From Pichia kudriavzevii (Eukaryota; Ascomycota; Pichiomycetes; Pichiales; Pichiaceae), in contig NC_042509.1 of the NCBI RefSeq assembly GCF_003054445.1, positions 806,001-870,000 on the forward strand: a DNA stretch of 64,000 nt. Reading direction: 5' to 3'. Each line of letters starts with the position of its first letter. The first letter of the stretch is position 1. The notes under the pieces are model-generated. The model was not told where the DNA came from, searched no databases, and was given only the letters and a program-made list of their open reading frames with translations. Positions 39,185 through 50,217 of this stretch are shown piece by piece. A program made the translations under genes and the position numbers.

Positions 39185-39868
39185 ATGAGTATGAACAAAT
39201 CTTCGGTGAAATATCCTAAAGTTTCACTGATTGTTGCAACATTAATGCCGGAGCTTGGAATAGGCTATAAAGGACAACTACCATGGAGTTTGAAGCAAGA
39301 GATGAAGTATTTCCGCAAATTGACAACTACAACGATCGACCCAGATAAGAGAAATGCTGTTGTAATGGGTAGAAAGACGTATAATTCAATACCACCTAAA
39401 TTCAGACCCTTAAAAAACAGACTCAATGTAGTTTTGACCAGAAATCCAAAATCTTTAGTAGAGGAAATGAAGGAGGAGCTTGATGCAAACAAGGGCCATT
39501 TACAAATATCAGGTTCACTACCAAATACTTTACAAGAGCTAAAGAAAGCTGAAGATAATGGTGCCATTGAGGAGATTTTCATAATTGGTGGTGCAGAAGT
39601 TTATAATCAGCTCATGAGAGAAAACTACGATCTAATTGATTGTATCTACTTGACCGAGGTACGAAATGAAGAGACATTAGATATGGATGCATTCTTTGAA
39701 CTTGATCAGAGTAAGTGGTCCAAATGCGAGAGTGCGGTATTGCATTGTGAACTCGAAGCCAAAAAACTACATAAAGAGTTTGAGCTGGTTGGGAATAATG
39801 AAAATGGGTTTACATACGATTTCACCCTTTGGAAAAAAAAAGGATTGACTGCCCATAAAGTGGAGTAA
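39185..39868 (+). CDS. DFR1: Dihydrofolate reductase
   Basis: This 227-residue enzyme reduces dihydrofolate to tetrahydrofolate with NADPH, sustaining dTMP, purine and methionine synthesis. Family motifs are clear: VSLIVATLMPELGIGYKGQLPW (substrate loop with the Pro-Trp pair), then the NADPH-binding VVMGRKTYNSIP, the RPLKNRLNVVLTR segment, IFIIGGAEVYNQLM (Gly-Gly pair) and DCIYLTEV. The length suits yeast Dfr1 (about 190-230 aa). The catalytic acidic residue lies in the helix after QLPW (SLKQEMKYF), as in eukaryotic enzymes. A second ATG two codons downstream (39191) could also serve. A 17-bp tandem repeat lies immediately 3'. Confidence 0.96.
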   Translation: MSMNKSSVKYPKVSLIVATLMPELGIGYKGQLPWSLKQEMKYFRKLTTTTIDPDKRNAVVMGRKTYNSIPPKFRPLKNRLNVVLTRNPKSLVEEMKEELDANKGHLQISGSLPNTLQELKKAEDNGAIEEIFIIGGAEVYNQLMRENYDLIDCIYLTEVRNEETLDMDAFFELDQSKWSKCESAVLHCELEAKKLHKEFELVGNNENGFTYDFTLWKKKGLTAHKVE

Positions 39869-39896
39869 ACTTGTATAGTAACCATTTATCCTGCAA

Positions 39897-39981
39897 CAAC
39901 CATTCCTAAGGAACAACCATTCCTAAGGAACAACCATTCCTAAGGAACAACCATTCCTAAGGAACAACCATTCCTAAGGAA
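39897..39981 (+). repeat. 17-bp perfect tandem repeat, 5 copies, 3' of DFR1
   Basis: CAACCATTCCTAAGGAA is repeated five times without a mismatch, starting 28 bp after the DFR1 stop codon. Each unit contains TTCCTAAGGAA, an inverted repeat around a central A. The array probably lies in the DFR1 3' UTR or terminator. Confidence 0.95.
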
Positions 39982-40130
39982 CAAAAATAATGATTCTGTA
40001 TCCACCCCGTACTTCTCAGTTTATTCAAGCTTATCATGGCTACTTAACTAAATTTAAACAAAATTAAACTAATCTATTCGAAGTTTCTGAAAAACAATAC
40101 GTTTGTTTACTGTACCTAAACCCTCAATGT

Positions 40131-40138
40131 ATCACGTG
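40131..40138 (+). promoter_or_regulatory. Cbf1-type E-box (ATCACGTG) upstream of RPL33
   Basis: ATCACGTG fits the Cbf1/CDEI consensus RTCACRTG exactly. It is 318 bp upstream of the RPL33 ATG. In Candida albicans, Cbf1 together with Tbf1 controls ribosomal-protein genes. Use here is inferred. Confidence 0.4.
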
Positions 40139-40286
40139 CATTAACCAAGGGCAACACTTCCAGGAAACCCGCGCACCATACACACAAGTTTTCTGTGCAC
40201 GCCTCTGTGTGCAATGTTGAAGGGCCGCGCTAGAAGCACCTCTAAGCAGGGAATTGTGCGACCACCCCCACCAGAGTCAGTTCGGT

Positions 40287-40294
40287 TGTGACTG
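40287..40294 (+). promoter_or_regulatory. HomolD box (TGTGACTG) upstream of RPL33
   Basis: TGTGACTG is an exact match to the HomolD box (CAGTCACA on the other strand), the core element of ribosomal-protein promoters in fission yeast and an ancestral element in many ascomycetes. It lies 162 bp upstream of the ATG. The same 8-mer occurs by chance within coding sequence elsewhere in the window. Confidence 0.5.
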
Positions 40295-40456
40295 TGACGG
40301 CTCGAGGAAGTGGCGATTACCCACTGCGGAAGGGCTCACTCTGTGAGATGGTGAGGATTGTGAATTTTTTACAATATGGATAACATTTATCAAATATTGA
40401 AAGAATCCAACACCTTTTGAGATACATTCTATCGTCAGATACTATTGATTAACAAA

Positions 40457-41271
40457 ATGGCTGAATCTCACAGATGTATGTATCAAAATTATTACTAGGA
40501 AGCAATTTTAAGGTGATGTTTTAAATGAAAGATATGAGAACCTCTACAAATGATGGAAGGGATAAATACATGTGAAATTTTATACTACTAATTAGAGAGC
40601 TTGCTTTACCTGTTCTTATTAATCAAGTTTAGGTATGCCAAAATACCTATTAAATATATTTCAGTGTTTTCAATCTGAGACGAAATATTTGTAGCGGTGC
40701 CCAATGGAAAAGAGATGATGCGTAAAGTTTTGACTAGAGCAACAAAACAATAAATTGAGCACCATTGACATTTGAAATAAAAATAAATATTAAAGGAAAG
40801 ACAAGCCAAGATACTGAAAGGAACAATTTGATGATCCATTTGCATATATGGAAACATGCTACTTTGACTTTTGTTTATTCAGCACCTTTTTTTCTACCAA
40901 TATTTTTACAAGTTGTACTAATATGACACGATACTAACACCACACCTTTTTTTTGTTTTATTATAGTATACGTCAAGGGTAAGCACGTCTCCTACCAAAG
41001 ATCTAAGAATGTCACCAACCCAAACACTTCTTTAATCAAAATTGAAGGTGTCGCTGACAAGGACGCTGCAAAGTTCTACCTCGGTAAGAGAGTTGCATAC
41101 GTTTACAAGGCATCTAACGAAGTTAGAGGTACCAAGATCAGATGTATGTGGGGTAAGATTACCAGAGCTCACGGTAACAATGGTTTAGTCAGAGCTCAAT
41201 TCAAGAACAACTTACCAGCAAAGACTTTCGGTGCATCCGTTAGAATCATGCTCTACCCATCCAACATCTAA
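40457..41271 (+). CDS. RPL33: 60S ribosomal protein eL33 (L35A), spliced
   Basis: The protein is 107 residues from two exons: 40457-40475 and 40967-41271. The intron, 40476-40966 (491 nt), has donor GTATGT, branch point TACTAAC at 40932-40938 and acceptor TATAG, with 28 nt from branch to acceptor. The spliced product starts [20 protein letters not shown] and ends [13 protein letters not shown]. It is nearly identical in layout to S. cerevisiae Rpl33, which also has an intron early in the gene. eL33 is a structural protein of the large subunit. The split falls inside codon 7. Third-position choice is biased (GGT, AAG, TTC), as for highly expressed genes. An ORF inside the intron on the minus strand is not credible. 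Confidence 0.97.
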
Positions 41272-41616
41272 GTTTTCTAGCCATTTACTTTGTCTCCTAT
41301 ATAAATCAATACTTACAATGTATAAGTCTAATGTGATTATATATCATCAATAAGTTATATTAGTTAAGGTATGTGTACATGTACGCCATGGTGGCTGCAA
41401 AATGCAATACGCCCATTAACGACGCGTCGACAGCAAGAAGAAGAAAATAGGGATATTGTGATTAGCCAAAACACCCGTGCACATCCACTTTGCCATATGA
41501 GAACTCGAATAAGAAATGAGGACCTTCAATTTTAGTTGTGCTGAAGCTTAAAGGAATGAGGTTCACATCGTCTTGCATCTCTTTGAGTTCTGACACACAC
41601 TAGCAAATAAACGAAA
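41272..41616. other. Intergenic, RPL33 3' end to NDUFA1-like promoter
   Basis: No gene is seen. An ACGCGT lies at 41422-41427, not obviously linked to a cell-cycle gene. The rest is ordinary AT-rich terminator and promoter sequence. Confidence 0.6.
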
Positions 41617-42161
41617 ATGGCTATTCCTTGGGAAGGTTTGATTCCTTACGGTCTTATTTTAGCAGTATGTAGAGGTCCATCTATTTGCTTGTTATAGAGA
41701 AAAAACAATAGCTGTGCAAAATACTAACTTGATTGTCTTGATGACGACTTTTATTATCATAGTTCTTCTCACTAGCAGGTGGTGGTATGAATGCAATTAC
41801 CATTGCATCATTGACACGTAATGCACAAGGACCAACACATGAATCTAAATATGCAGTTGAAACAGAAGATAAAGATTGGGTTAGACCAAGAACAAAAACT
41901 GATCAATGGGACAAATATTTAGCAGTTCGTGATTTGAGATTGACTGGTTCTTTCAGAGGCCAAAAGGCAGAACCAGAGGCTGAAGAAGCATTTGAGACTA
42001 ACTCTGTTGTGTTTGCTTCAAACACTTTGAAACCTTGGGTGTTAAGAAAGCACCTTATCATGAAGAACTCACCATCAAAGTGGATGAAGAAGTACCACTC
42101 TGAGAGAGAACAACAATGGGAATCTGTTAAGGAAAATTATTTGAGAAGCATGCAGAAATAG
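41617..42161 (+). CDS. Complex I subunit MWFE/NDUFA1-like, spliced
   Basis: Two exons, 41617-41664 and 41763-42161, encode 148 residues. The 98-nt intron has donor GTATGT, branch point TACTAAC at 41722-41728 and acceptor ATAG ending at 41762. Only this acceptor keeps the frame; the nearer TAG and CAG at 41775 and 41778 would run into a stop. The joined N-terminus, MAIPWEGLIPYGLILAFFSL, matches fungal NDUFA1 proteins (MPVPWEALxPxxII). The core DQWDKYLAVRDLRLTGSFRGQ matches their DQWDxxMMxRDRRLTGxxRGQ. The subunit has one membrane helix at the N-terminus and sits in the membrane arm of NADH:ubiquinone oxidoreductase. The C-terminal 50 or so residues extend beyond the usual length of about 80-90 aa. 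S. cerevisiae has no complex I. Confidence 0.87.
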
Positions 42162-42422
42162 ACTCTCTATATTTGAATAGTCTGATTAGCTTCCTCATAT
42201 ATTCGTCTTTTATTTATTTTTATACGCCAAACCTAACTATTTATTCATAACATTACAATTCAATTAGTATTACACCAAATCAAAATAGTGATCAAATTAA
42301 GGAATTAACATAAAAAGAAAAATACATGTAGAAATATAGAATTAAAGTTGTTTAATAATAAAAAAAACACAAACTGTAAACCCAGAAGTAGTGACAATTG
42401 ATGTAGAAAAGAGGATAAGGGG

Positions 42423-44942
42423 TTATATTCTCATGCTACGACGCTTGAAAAAGTCCATAACTTTCCGTGCAGTTGAGGTTTCTCTTTCCACTCTGTCTGC
42501 TTTCTTACTATCATGCACATTTACACTCGATACTCGACGTTCTGATTTATTAGTTGAAGCTTCTGTATATTTGTTATTAGTCTTGGCAGACTTTGCATTT
42601 GAGTTTGAATTTGCATGTGCAGTTGCAGTTGAGCTAGCATTTGGATTCGAACTCGAAACATTCCTTGATTTCGCTTCATATTCTGGATGCGGTGAAAGGG
42701 GGGATCGTTTATTCAAAGTCAGGGGTTCTGAAGGCCCAGGTGTAGTCTGATAAAAGGATAGCAAACTAAAACGTTTGTATTTTGGATTCTCAATAGTTGG
42801 TTGAGGCTTGATATCCTCATTGGGAAGGATATTAGAACTAGAACTTGGTAAATTCTCTTTTTCAGAATCATCATTTTCAATAATTGTTGAATCCGGATCA
42901 TTGTTGTTATTAGCTGCGCTTGTCTTAGTGTTAATAGTTTCAACATCTTCGTTAAAAAATTTGATTTTATCTGAAATAATTGGTGATGTCGCTGAAGGCT
43001 TATTAAGAGAAAGGGTATCAAAAGATTTGGTTATAGATTCCAATTGGCCTGTCTGGGTGTTCGTTTGGTCATCGTCAACTGATTCAGGTATCACCATTTC
43101 TTTAAGTGAAGTTGAAATTAGGGATTCGGATGTTGACGAGTAAACACTACTATTAGCTATCTTCACACGTGAGGTACCAGTATTTAGCTTTAATGAACCT
43201 TCTGAATGGTTTGTACTAGAGAGATAAGACAAATCTGATGGGGTAAAGTTAGAAGCATAGGAAGGGTGATATGAGGTTGGTCTTGGTTTATTAATTCTCG
43301 ACGAGGGTAACTTTGTTGTTGATGAGTGTGTGTTTGAAGAGGGCTTGTTAAATATTGGAGTTGGTGGAGGCAATACATTTGATATTTTAGAATGTTCCGG
43401 ACTTTCTTTGATTGTCTCAAAATTCCTATTCTTATTATTAGTATTGAGGTTGATATTATTCATGTTATTGCTATTGTTAATGCTGATACTACTGATACTA
43501 TTATTGCTGTTGTCAACAGTAAAAATGTTAGCAGTATCCGAAAGTAACGGAACAAAAGATATTGGCCTTTGCTTGGTATTTTTAACCGGCGTTGTCAGAA
43601 TCTCAGAAGAGCCATTACTATAACGTTTTTTCTTCTCTGTGTCTGCTTCCACCACTGCTTGTAGTACCAAACTTGCAGCAGAGCCTGATCTTGAATGCCT
43701 AGTTATTCCTTGGTTTATTTGATCTGAAGAAGAGTCCATGGAAATGGTCATGGAGTTTTTCAATGGTGAGGAAATCGGAGAACTATCATCTGAAGGAATT
43801 GCAACAGTCTTTGAGGTCTGAGGAGCAGCAGGATTGGAATAAAGTAAAGATTTGACATTTTGAGTGGAGTAAGGTCTATGCGAAGTAGGTTTGTTTAGCA
43901 TTAGAGATGCTGAAGTTGGGTTTTCCATCAATGACATTCTTCGGTTATTATAATTATCTTGTTGGTGGGCAAGTAGTTTGGAAGTCCTATAATTTTTGTC
44001 CCATTCAATAGGTGAGACTGATAGGAAAGGCATATGCGGTGCTAGCCACCTATGAGTTGTTACTTCTTTGAGTGATATTCTCCTCTTTGGGTTAGAAACC
44101 AAAATTCTTCTCAATAAATCTCTTGGGGTTGGTTGAATGTACTCAGGGAATGTTAAAGATGTATGAGTTATGTAATGGTATAGCCTTGCGATGTTTGACC
44201 CGTCGGGGTTTTCAGGATCATCATCAAAGGGTAGGTAGCCGGCCAACATGGCGTAGAGAATCACACCACAAGACCAAACGTCGACTTTGCGGGCCTCGTA
44301 AGGGTGATTACTAACGACCAATTCTGGTGCAGCATAACAAGGAGATCCACAGCTGGTTTTCATTAGGTCATTTGCAGAATTTTGGAAAGTATTTACAAAG
44401 CCAAAATCTGTAATGATTATATTTTTATGTTTGTCCAGTAGTAGGTTTTCTAGCTTCAAGTCTCTATGGACGATACCTTTGGAATGCATATAATTAACAC
44501 CGGATACAAGCTGAGCGAATAATCGACATGCCATGGACTCCTTGAGGTATCGATGATCAAGAATATAGTCAAACAATTCACCTCCAGAAGCATATTCCAA
44601 GACTATTCCAATGTATTTATCATTCTGTAAAACTTCGACTAGCCTGACAATGTTCGGGTGCCTCAACTTCTTCAAGGCACTGATTTCTCTGTATATTTTC
44701 TCCTCCTTCTGAGAACCAGTTGGAATAGAGTCCCTCTTGATCAACTTGATGGCCGCCTGTGAAGGGAGTTTCCCGTCTTTTCTCCACCCAAGCTTGACTT
44801 TACCAAACTCGCCCTCACCAAGTGTGGATCCTAATACGTAGTTGCCAAACCTAACTTCACGATGCGGCTTCCTTTTCCCAGTTGACCCATCAATGTGTTT
44901 CTTCTGATGCGGAGGTATCTCCACCGTTGCGTATTGGGACAT
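42423..44942 (-). CDS. KIN4: Kin4/Frk1-type serine/threonine kinase
   Basis: This 839-residue protein has an N-terminal kinase domain (about 34-305). The Gly loop is LGEGEFGKVK (42-50), the catalytic lysine K66, the HRD motif IVHRDLKLEN (H159-D161) and DFG at 179-181 within ITDFGFVN. The activation loop reads LMKTSCGSPCYAAPE, where T196 corresponds to the threonine that Elm1 phosphorylates in Kin4. The domain is closest in feel to S. cerevisiae Kin4 and its paralogue Frk1. The long C-terminal region is Ser/Asn/Thr-rich and disordered, ending in a basic VMDFFKRRSMRI. Kin4 keeps Bfa1-Bub2 active in the spindle-position checkpoint and delays mitotic exit. Another AMPK-related kinase remains possible. 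Confidence 0.75.
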   Translation of the reverse strand: MSQYATVEIPPHQKKHIDGSTGKRKPHREVRFGNYVLGSTLGEGEFGKVKLGWRKDGKLPSQAAIKLIKRDSIPTGSQKEEKIYREISALKKLRHPNIVRLVEVLQNDKYIGIVLEYASGGELFDYILDHRYLKESMACRLFAQLVSGVNYMHSKGIVHRDLKLENLLLDKHKNIIITDFGFVNTFQNSANDLMKTSCGSPCYAAPELVVSNHPYEARKVDVWSCGVILYAMLAGYLPFDDDPENPDGSNIARLYHYITHTSLTFPEYIQPTPRDLLRRILVSNPKRRISLKEVTTHRWLAPHMPFLSVSPIEWDKNYRTSKLLAHQQDNYNNRRMSLMENPTSASLMLNKPTSHRPYSTQNVKSLLYSNPAAPQTSKTVAIPSDDSSPISSPLKNSMTISMDSSSDQINQGITRHSRSGSAASLVLQAVVEADTEKKKRYSNGSSEILTTPVKNTKQRPISFVPLLSDTANIFTVDNSNNSISSISINNSNNMNNINLNTNNKNRNFETIKESPEHSKISNVLPPPTPIFNKPSSNTHSSTTKLPSSRINKPRPTSYHPSYASNFTPSDLSYLSSTNHSEGSLKLNTGTSRVKIANSSVYSSTSESLISTSLKEMVIPESVDDDQTNTQTGQLESITKSFDTLSLNKPSATSPIISDKIKFFNEDVETINTKTSAANNNNDPDSTIIENDDSEKENLPSSSSNILPNEDIKPQPTIENPKYKRFSLLSFYQTTPGPSEPLTLNKRSPLSPHPEYEAKSRNVSSSNPNASSTATAHANSNSNAKSAKTNNKYTEASTNKSERRVSSVNVHDSKKADRVERETSTARKVMDFFKRRSMRI

Positions 44943-45442
44943 GCTGTATGCTGTGCTATGTTGGTGTTATGGGTAATGGTCTTGGTCTCGGTATTGGTCT
45001 TGATTTTGGTATTGGTGTTGGGTTTGTTCGACGGCTGGAATGGCTTGACGGTTTATTGATTTGTAAACAACTCTTTAAGATGGTCCTCATCTGCTTGAGG
45101 CTGCATACGTTTTGCGGGTCGCTCTCTTGACTAATCTGTCTCTATTTTTTTTTTGTTTGTTTACACCAAAATGTGAGCGCGTTTTGTTTACATTTCATTT
45201 TGACAGCTACTTCCCTCTTTGATGCTTCCACTATGTGCACTGCCAGAACAGAGAGTTAATAGATTTACATGTCTACCAATTACGCCATTAAGTAAAATTC
45301 CAGATTGCCACTGCATTTATATATTCATCACTCATTATGACCTTGATGAATGAGAAACAGGAGGCACTGGACAAGACAATTATAGAGATAGTGGGGGTGG
45401 AGGGGCCATCAAGATCAAAGCAAGACAAGACAAGATAACAAA
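44943..45442. other. Intergenic, KIN4 promoter and RAD10 3' flank
   Basis: No gene is seen. The sequence near KIN4 is GT-rich (TTGGTATTGG-like degenerate repeats, about 44970-45030). A GCGCGT at about 45176 resembles, but does not match, an MCB. Confidence 0.55.
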
Positions 45443-46408
45443 CTACTCCTTCAGCATAAACTCTCCACGTAGGGCGTCCACTAGACTGTCCACCTTACGC
45501 GGGCCCAACCCGTCTACGTTTTCCAATGCCGAAGCGTCAGCATGCAAAACCACGTCTCTTATCGATCCAAACTGGGCAAGCAGGCGTTGCGAATCTCTTG
45601 TGTTTATTGCACGTATGCTCTTCAAAGACCCAATGGCACCCTCCAATGCCGTCTGGGCCTCTTTCCCCGCTATGAGTTTCCCCACCGACGCCCGGGCTGT
45701 AGTCGATGAGGACGCAACTGCCCTTAAATTGTTCAGATACGTAGCCCCTTCAATGTTTGAATGTGCCACAAGTAACGTCAGGGAGTTTCGTATTGCAAAC
45801 TTGTTCAGCTCAACTAATGGTGCCTGGAAATTTTCCGTGTCTATTAATAGCAAAACAATTATAGTGTTCCCCGGTTCGAACCGCGCGTGGCGCACTTTCT
45901 GGAGTCGAGTTGATATATATTCTGGATGGAGCTGGTGGTACTTTGTAGAGAGGAAAAGAACGGCACAGGACGGGGAGAGCTGGTAGTCAACGTCTCTCAA
46001 GAGTGGGGAAGTCTCATAGAATGTGAGGTGTTCCAAGAGGGGGTTCCCTGTTTGGGAGCGAGACACAAGGATGGTCCTGCTTGTGCGTTTGGAGAATGTG
46101 CTTCTTGCAGTAGACGTGGAGGTAGATGTAGATGTAGATGTAGATGTAGATGTAGATGTAGATGTAGGTATGGTTCCAACTTGGGCATTCCGGTTGGTAG
46201 TTAAGTCGGGACGTCTTGAAACAGGCGGGGGCAGACTGGCCCCCTGACCAACCTTTTGTCTCTTGTGGCTCATGTCAGTGTCTTGGTTCGTTAAGGCAGA
46301 ACTACCATTTTCAAACTCGTCTCGCATACGCCCCACAGCAGCAAGCACAGACGCCATCGATGAGCTATCCATGTTGATCTCCTTTGCAGTCTTGTCGTTG
46401 TTATCCAT
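45443..46408 (-). CDS. RAD10: Nucleotide excision repair nuclease subunit Rad10/ERCC1
   Basis: With the start at 46408 (MDNNDKTAKEIN) the protein has 321 residues; an in-frame ATG at 46501 would add 31 residues that do not resemble the family. The central domain (NPLLEHLTFYET, then CAVLFLSTKYHQLHPEYISTRL and NTIIVLLLIDTEN) matches the Rad10/ERCC1 inactive nuclease fold that binds DNA and XPA/Rad14. A C-terminal tandem helix-hairpin-helix (INTRDSQRLLAQFGSI, NVDGLGPRKVDSLVDAL) is the Rad1/XPF dimerisation module, as in ERCC1 and Swi10. The N-terminal linker contains a Ser-Thr dipeptide repeat. With Rad1 it cuts 5' of UV lesions and trims recombination flaps. It is divergent from MCM3. Confidence 0.93.
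   Translation of the reverse strand: MDNNDKTAKEINMDSSSMASVLAAVGRMRDEFENGSSALTNQDTDMSHKRQKVGQGASLPPPVSRRPDLTTNRNAQVGTIPTSTSTSTSTSTSTSTSTSTARSTFSKRTSRTILVSRSQTGNPLLEHLTFYETSPLLRDVDYQLSPSCAVLFLSTKYHQLHPEYISTRLQKVRHARFEPGNTIIVLLLIDTENFQAPLVELNKFAIRNSLTLLVAHSNIEGATYLNNLRAVASSSTTARASVGKLIAGKEAQTALEGAIGSLKSIRAINTRDSQRLLAQFGSIRDVVLHADASALENVDGLGPRKVDSLVDALRGEFMLKE
46122..46163 (-). repeat. (GTAGAT)7 hexamer repeat inside RAD10
   Basis: Seven perfect GTAGAT units encode an alternating Ser-Thr tract on the minus strand, in the disordered linker before the conserved domain. Length changes in steps of 6 bp keep the frame. Confidence 0.9.
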
Positions 46409-49368
<2,960 letters not shown>

Positions 49369-49509
49369 TGTGATCTAAGCCTGTAGCCTTTGTATAATTA
49401 CTGTGTACTGTATTTTTTTCTCAACCTCGACTTTTCTTGTCATGATTTGTCATCCTGTAACTAGAAGTTCCTGCAACTGTATCTTTTCAGCCTCTAGAAA
49501 GAGACAAGT

Positions 49510-50145
49510 ATGGCTGAAGATAAACACGAGAAGAATCAGGTTCCCACAGGAATGCCCACCTTTGGTGCATCCGGGAGAAAGATAATCTATGATGAAAATG
49601 GAAAACCGTAAGTATGATACATGTGTCAAGTTTGAGAATTGTTGTTTAGACGTTCAGTTACTAACCTATAGTATAGTTGCCGTTCATGTAATACCCTATT
49701 GGACTTCCGGAGTGTTACCAAAAACTCTTCATTGGTCACACCCGCAAAGGCAGCTGCAGGTGTTGCTGCAACCTCTGCCGCAGGTACCACAGATATCACC
49801 GCAAATGATTGTCCTCCAGACGTTGAAGAACTAGGTAGATCTACATGGACTTTGCTACATTCGATTGCTGCAACGTACCCTGAAAACCCAACTCCTGAAC
49901 AAAAAAACTACCTGAAGAGCTTTATAACTTCGTTTTCCCACTTATACCCCTGCTTTTACTGTGCCGATGATTTCAGAGAGAACATTAGAAAGGACGAGGT
50001 TAAGGTTGGGAATAGAGACGAATTTGGCCAATGGTTGTGTGATCAGCATAATATCGTTAATGAGAAATTAGGCAAGCCAAAGTTTGATTGTAAGCTATGG
50101 AAAGAAAGATGGAAAGATGGATGGAAAGATGGTAGATGTGATTAA
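49510..50145 (+). CDS. ERV1: Mitochondrial FAD-linked sulfhydryl oxidase Erv1, spliced
   Basis: Two exons, 49510-49607 and 49677-50145, encode 188 residues (S. cerevisiae Erv1 has 189). The 69-nt intron has donor GTAAGT, branch point TACTAAC at 49659-49665 and acceptor ATAG ending at 49676. The branch-to-acceptor distance is only 11 nt. The split falls inside the proline codon of GKPCRSC, beside the position of the S. cerevisiae ERV1 intron. The shuttle pair is C34/C37, the FAD-proximal redox pair is C125/C128 (YPCFYC), and the structural pair is C154/C171. FAD-binding landmarks are GRSTWTLLHSIAATYP and KDGWKDGR. Erv1 reoxidises Mia40 in the intermembrane space. Two further cysteines, C78 and C187, are unusual. 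Confidence 0.96.
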
Positions 50146-50217
50146 GTTTTAGATTATCATTTATTTCATACTTGTACATAATAGTGGATTACAGAATAAA
50201 ACGTTACACCATTTGAC

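Larger units (their letters stand above)
39869..40456. other. Intergenic: DFR1 3' flank and RPL33 promoter
   Basis: There is no gene. The left part holds a five-copy 17-bp repeat. The right part (about 40120-40360) is GC-rich for this genome and holds the RPL33 promoter elements listed separately. Confidence 0.7.

Noticed and set aside
40476-40966. Possible snoRNA or minus-strand ORF (40606-40857) inside the RPL33 intron
   Set aside because: Several ATGATG and CTGA strings occur, but none pair as box C and D with a terminal stem; the ORF has no recognisable features.
44882-45130. Plus-strand 82-codon ORF with GLGLGIG repeats
   Set aside because: It overlaps the KIN4 start and a GT-rich degenerate repeat, with no family resemblance.
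45926-46247. Plus-strand ORFs with RCRCRC or DVDVDV repeats
   Set aside because: They are antisense to the (GTAGAT)n tract in RAD10.
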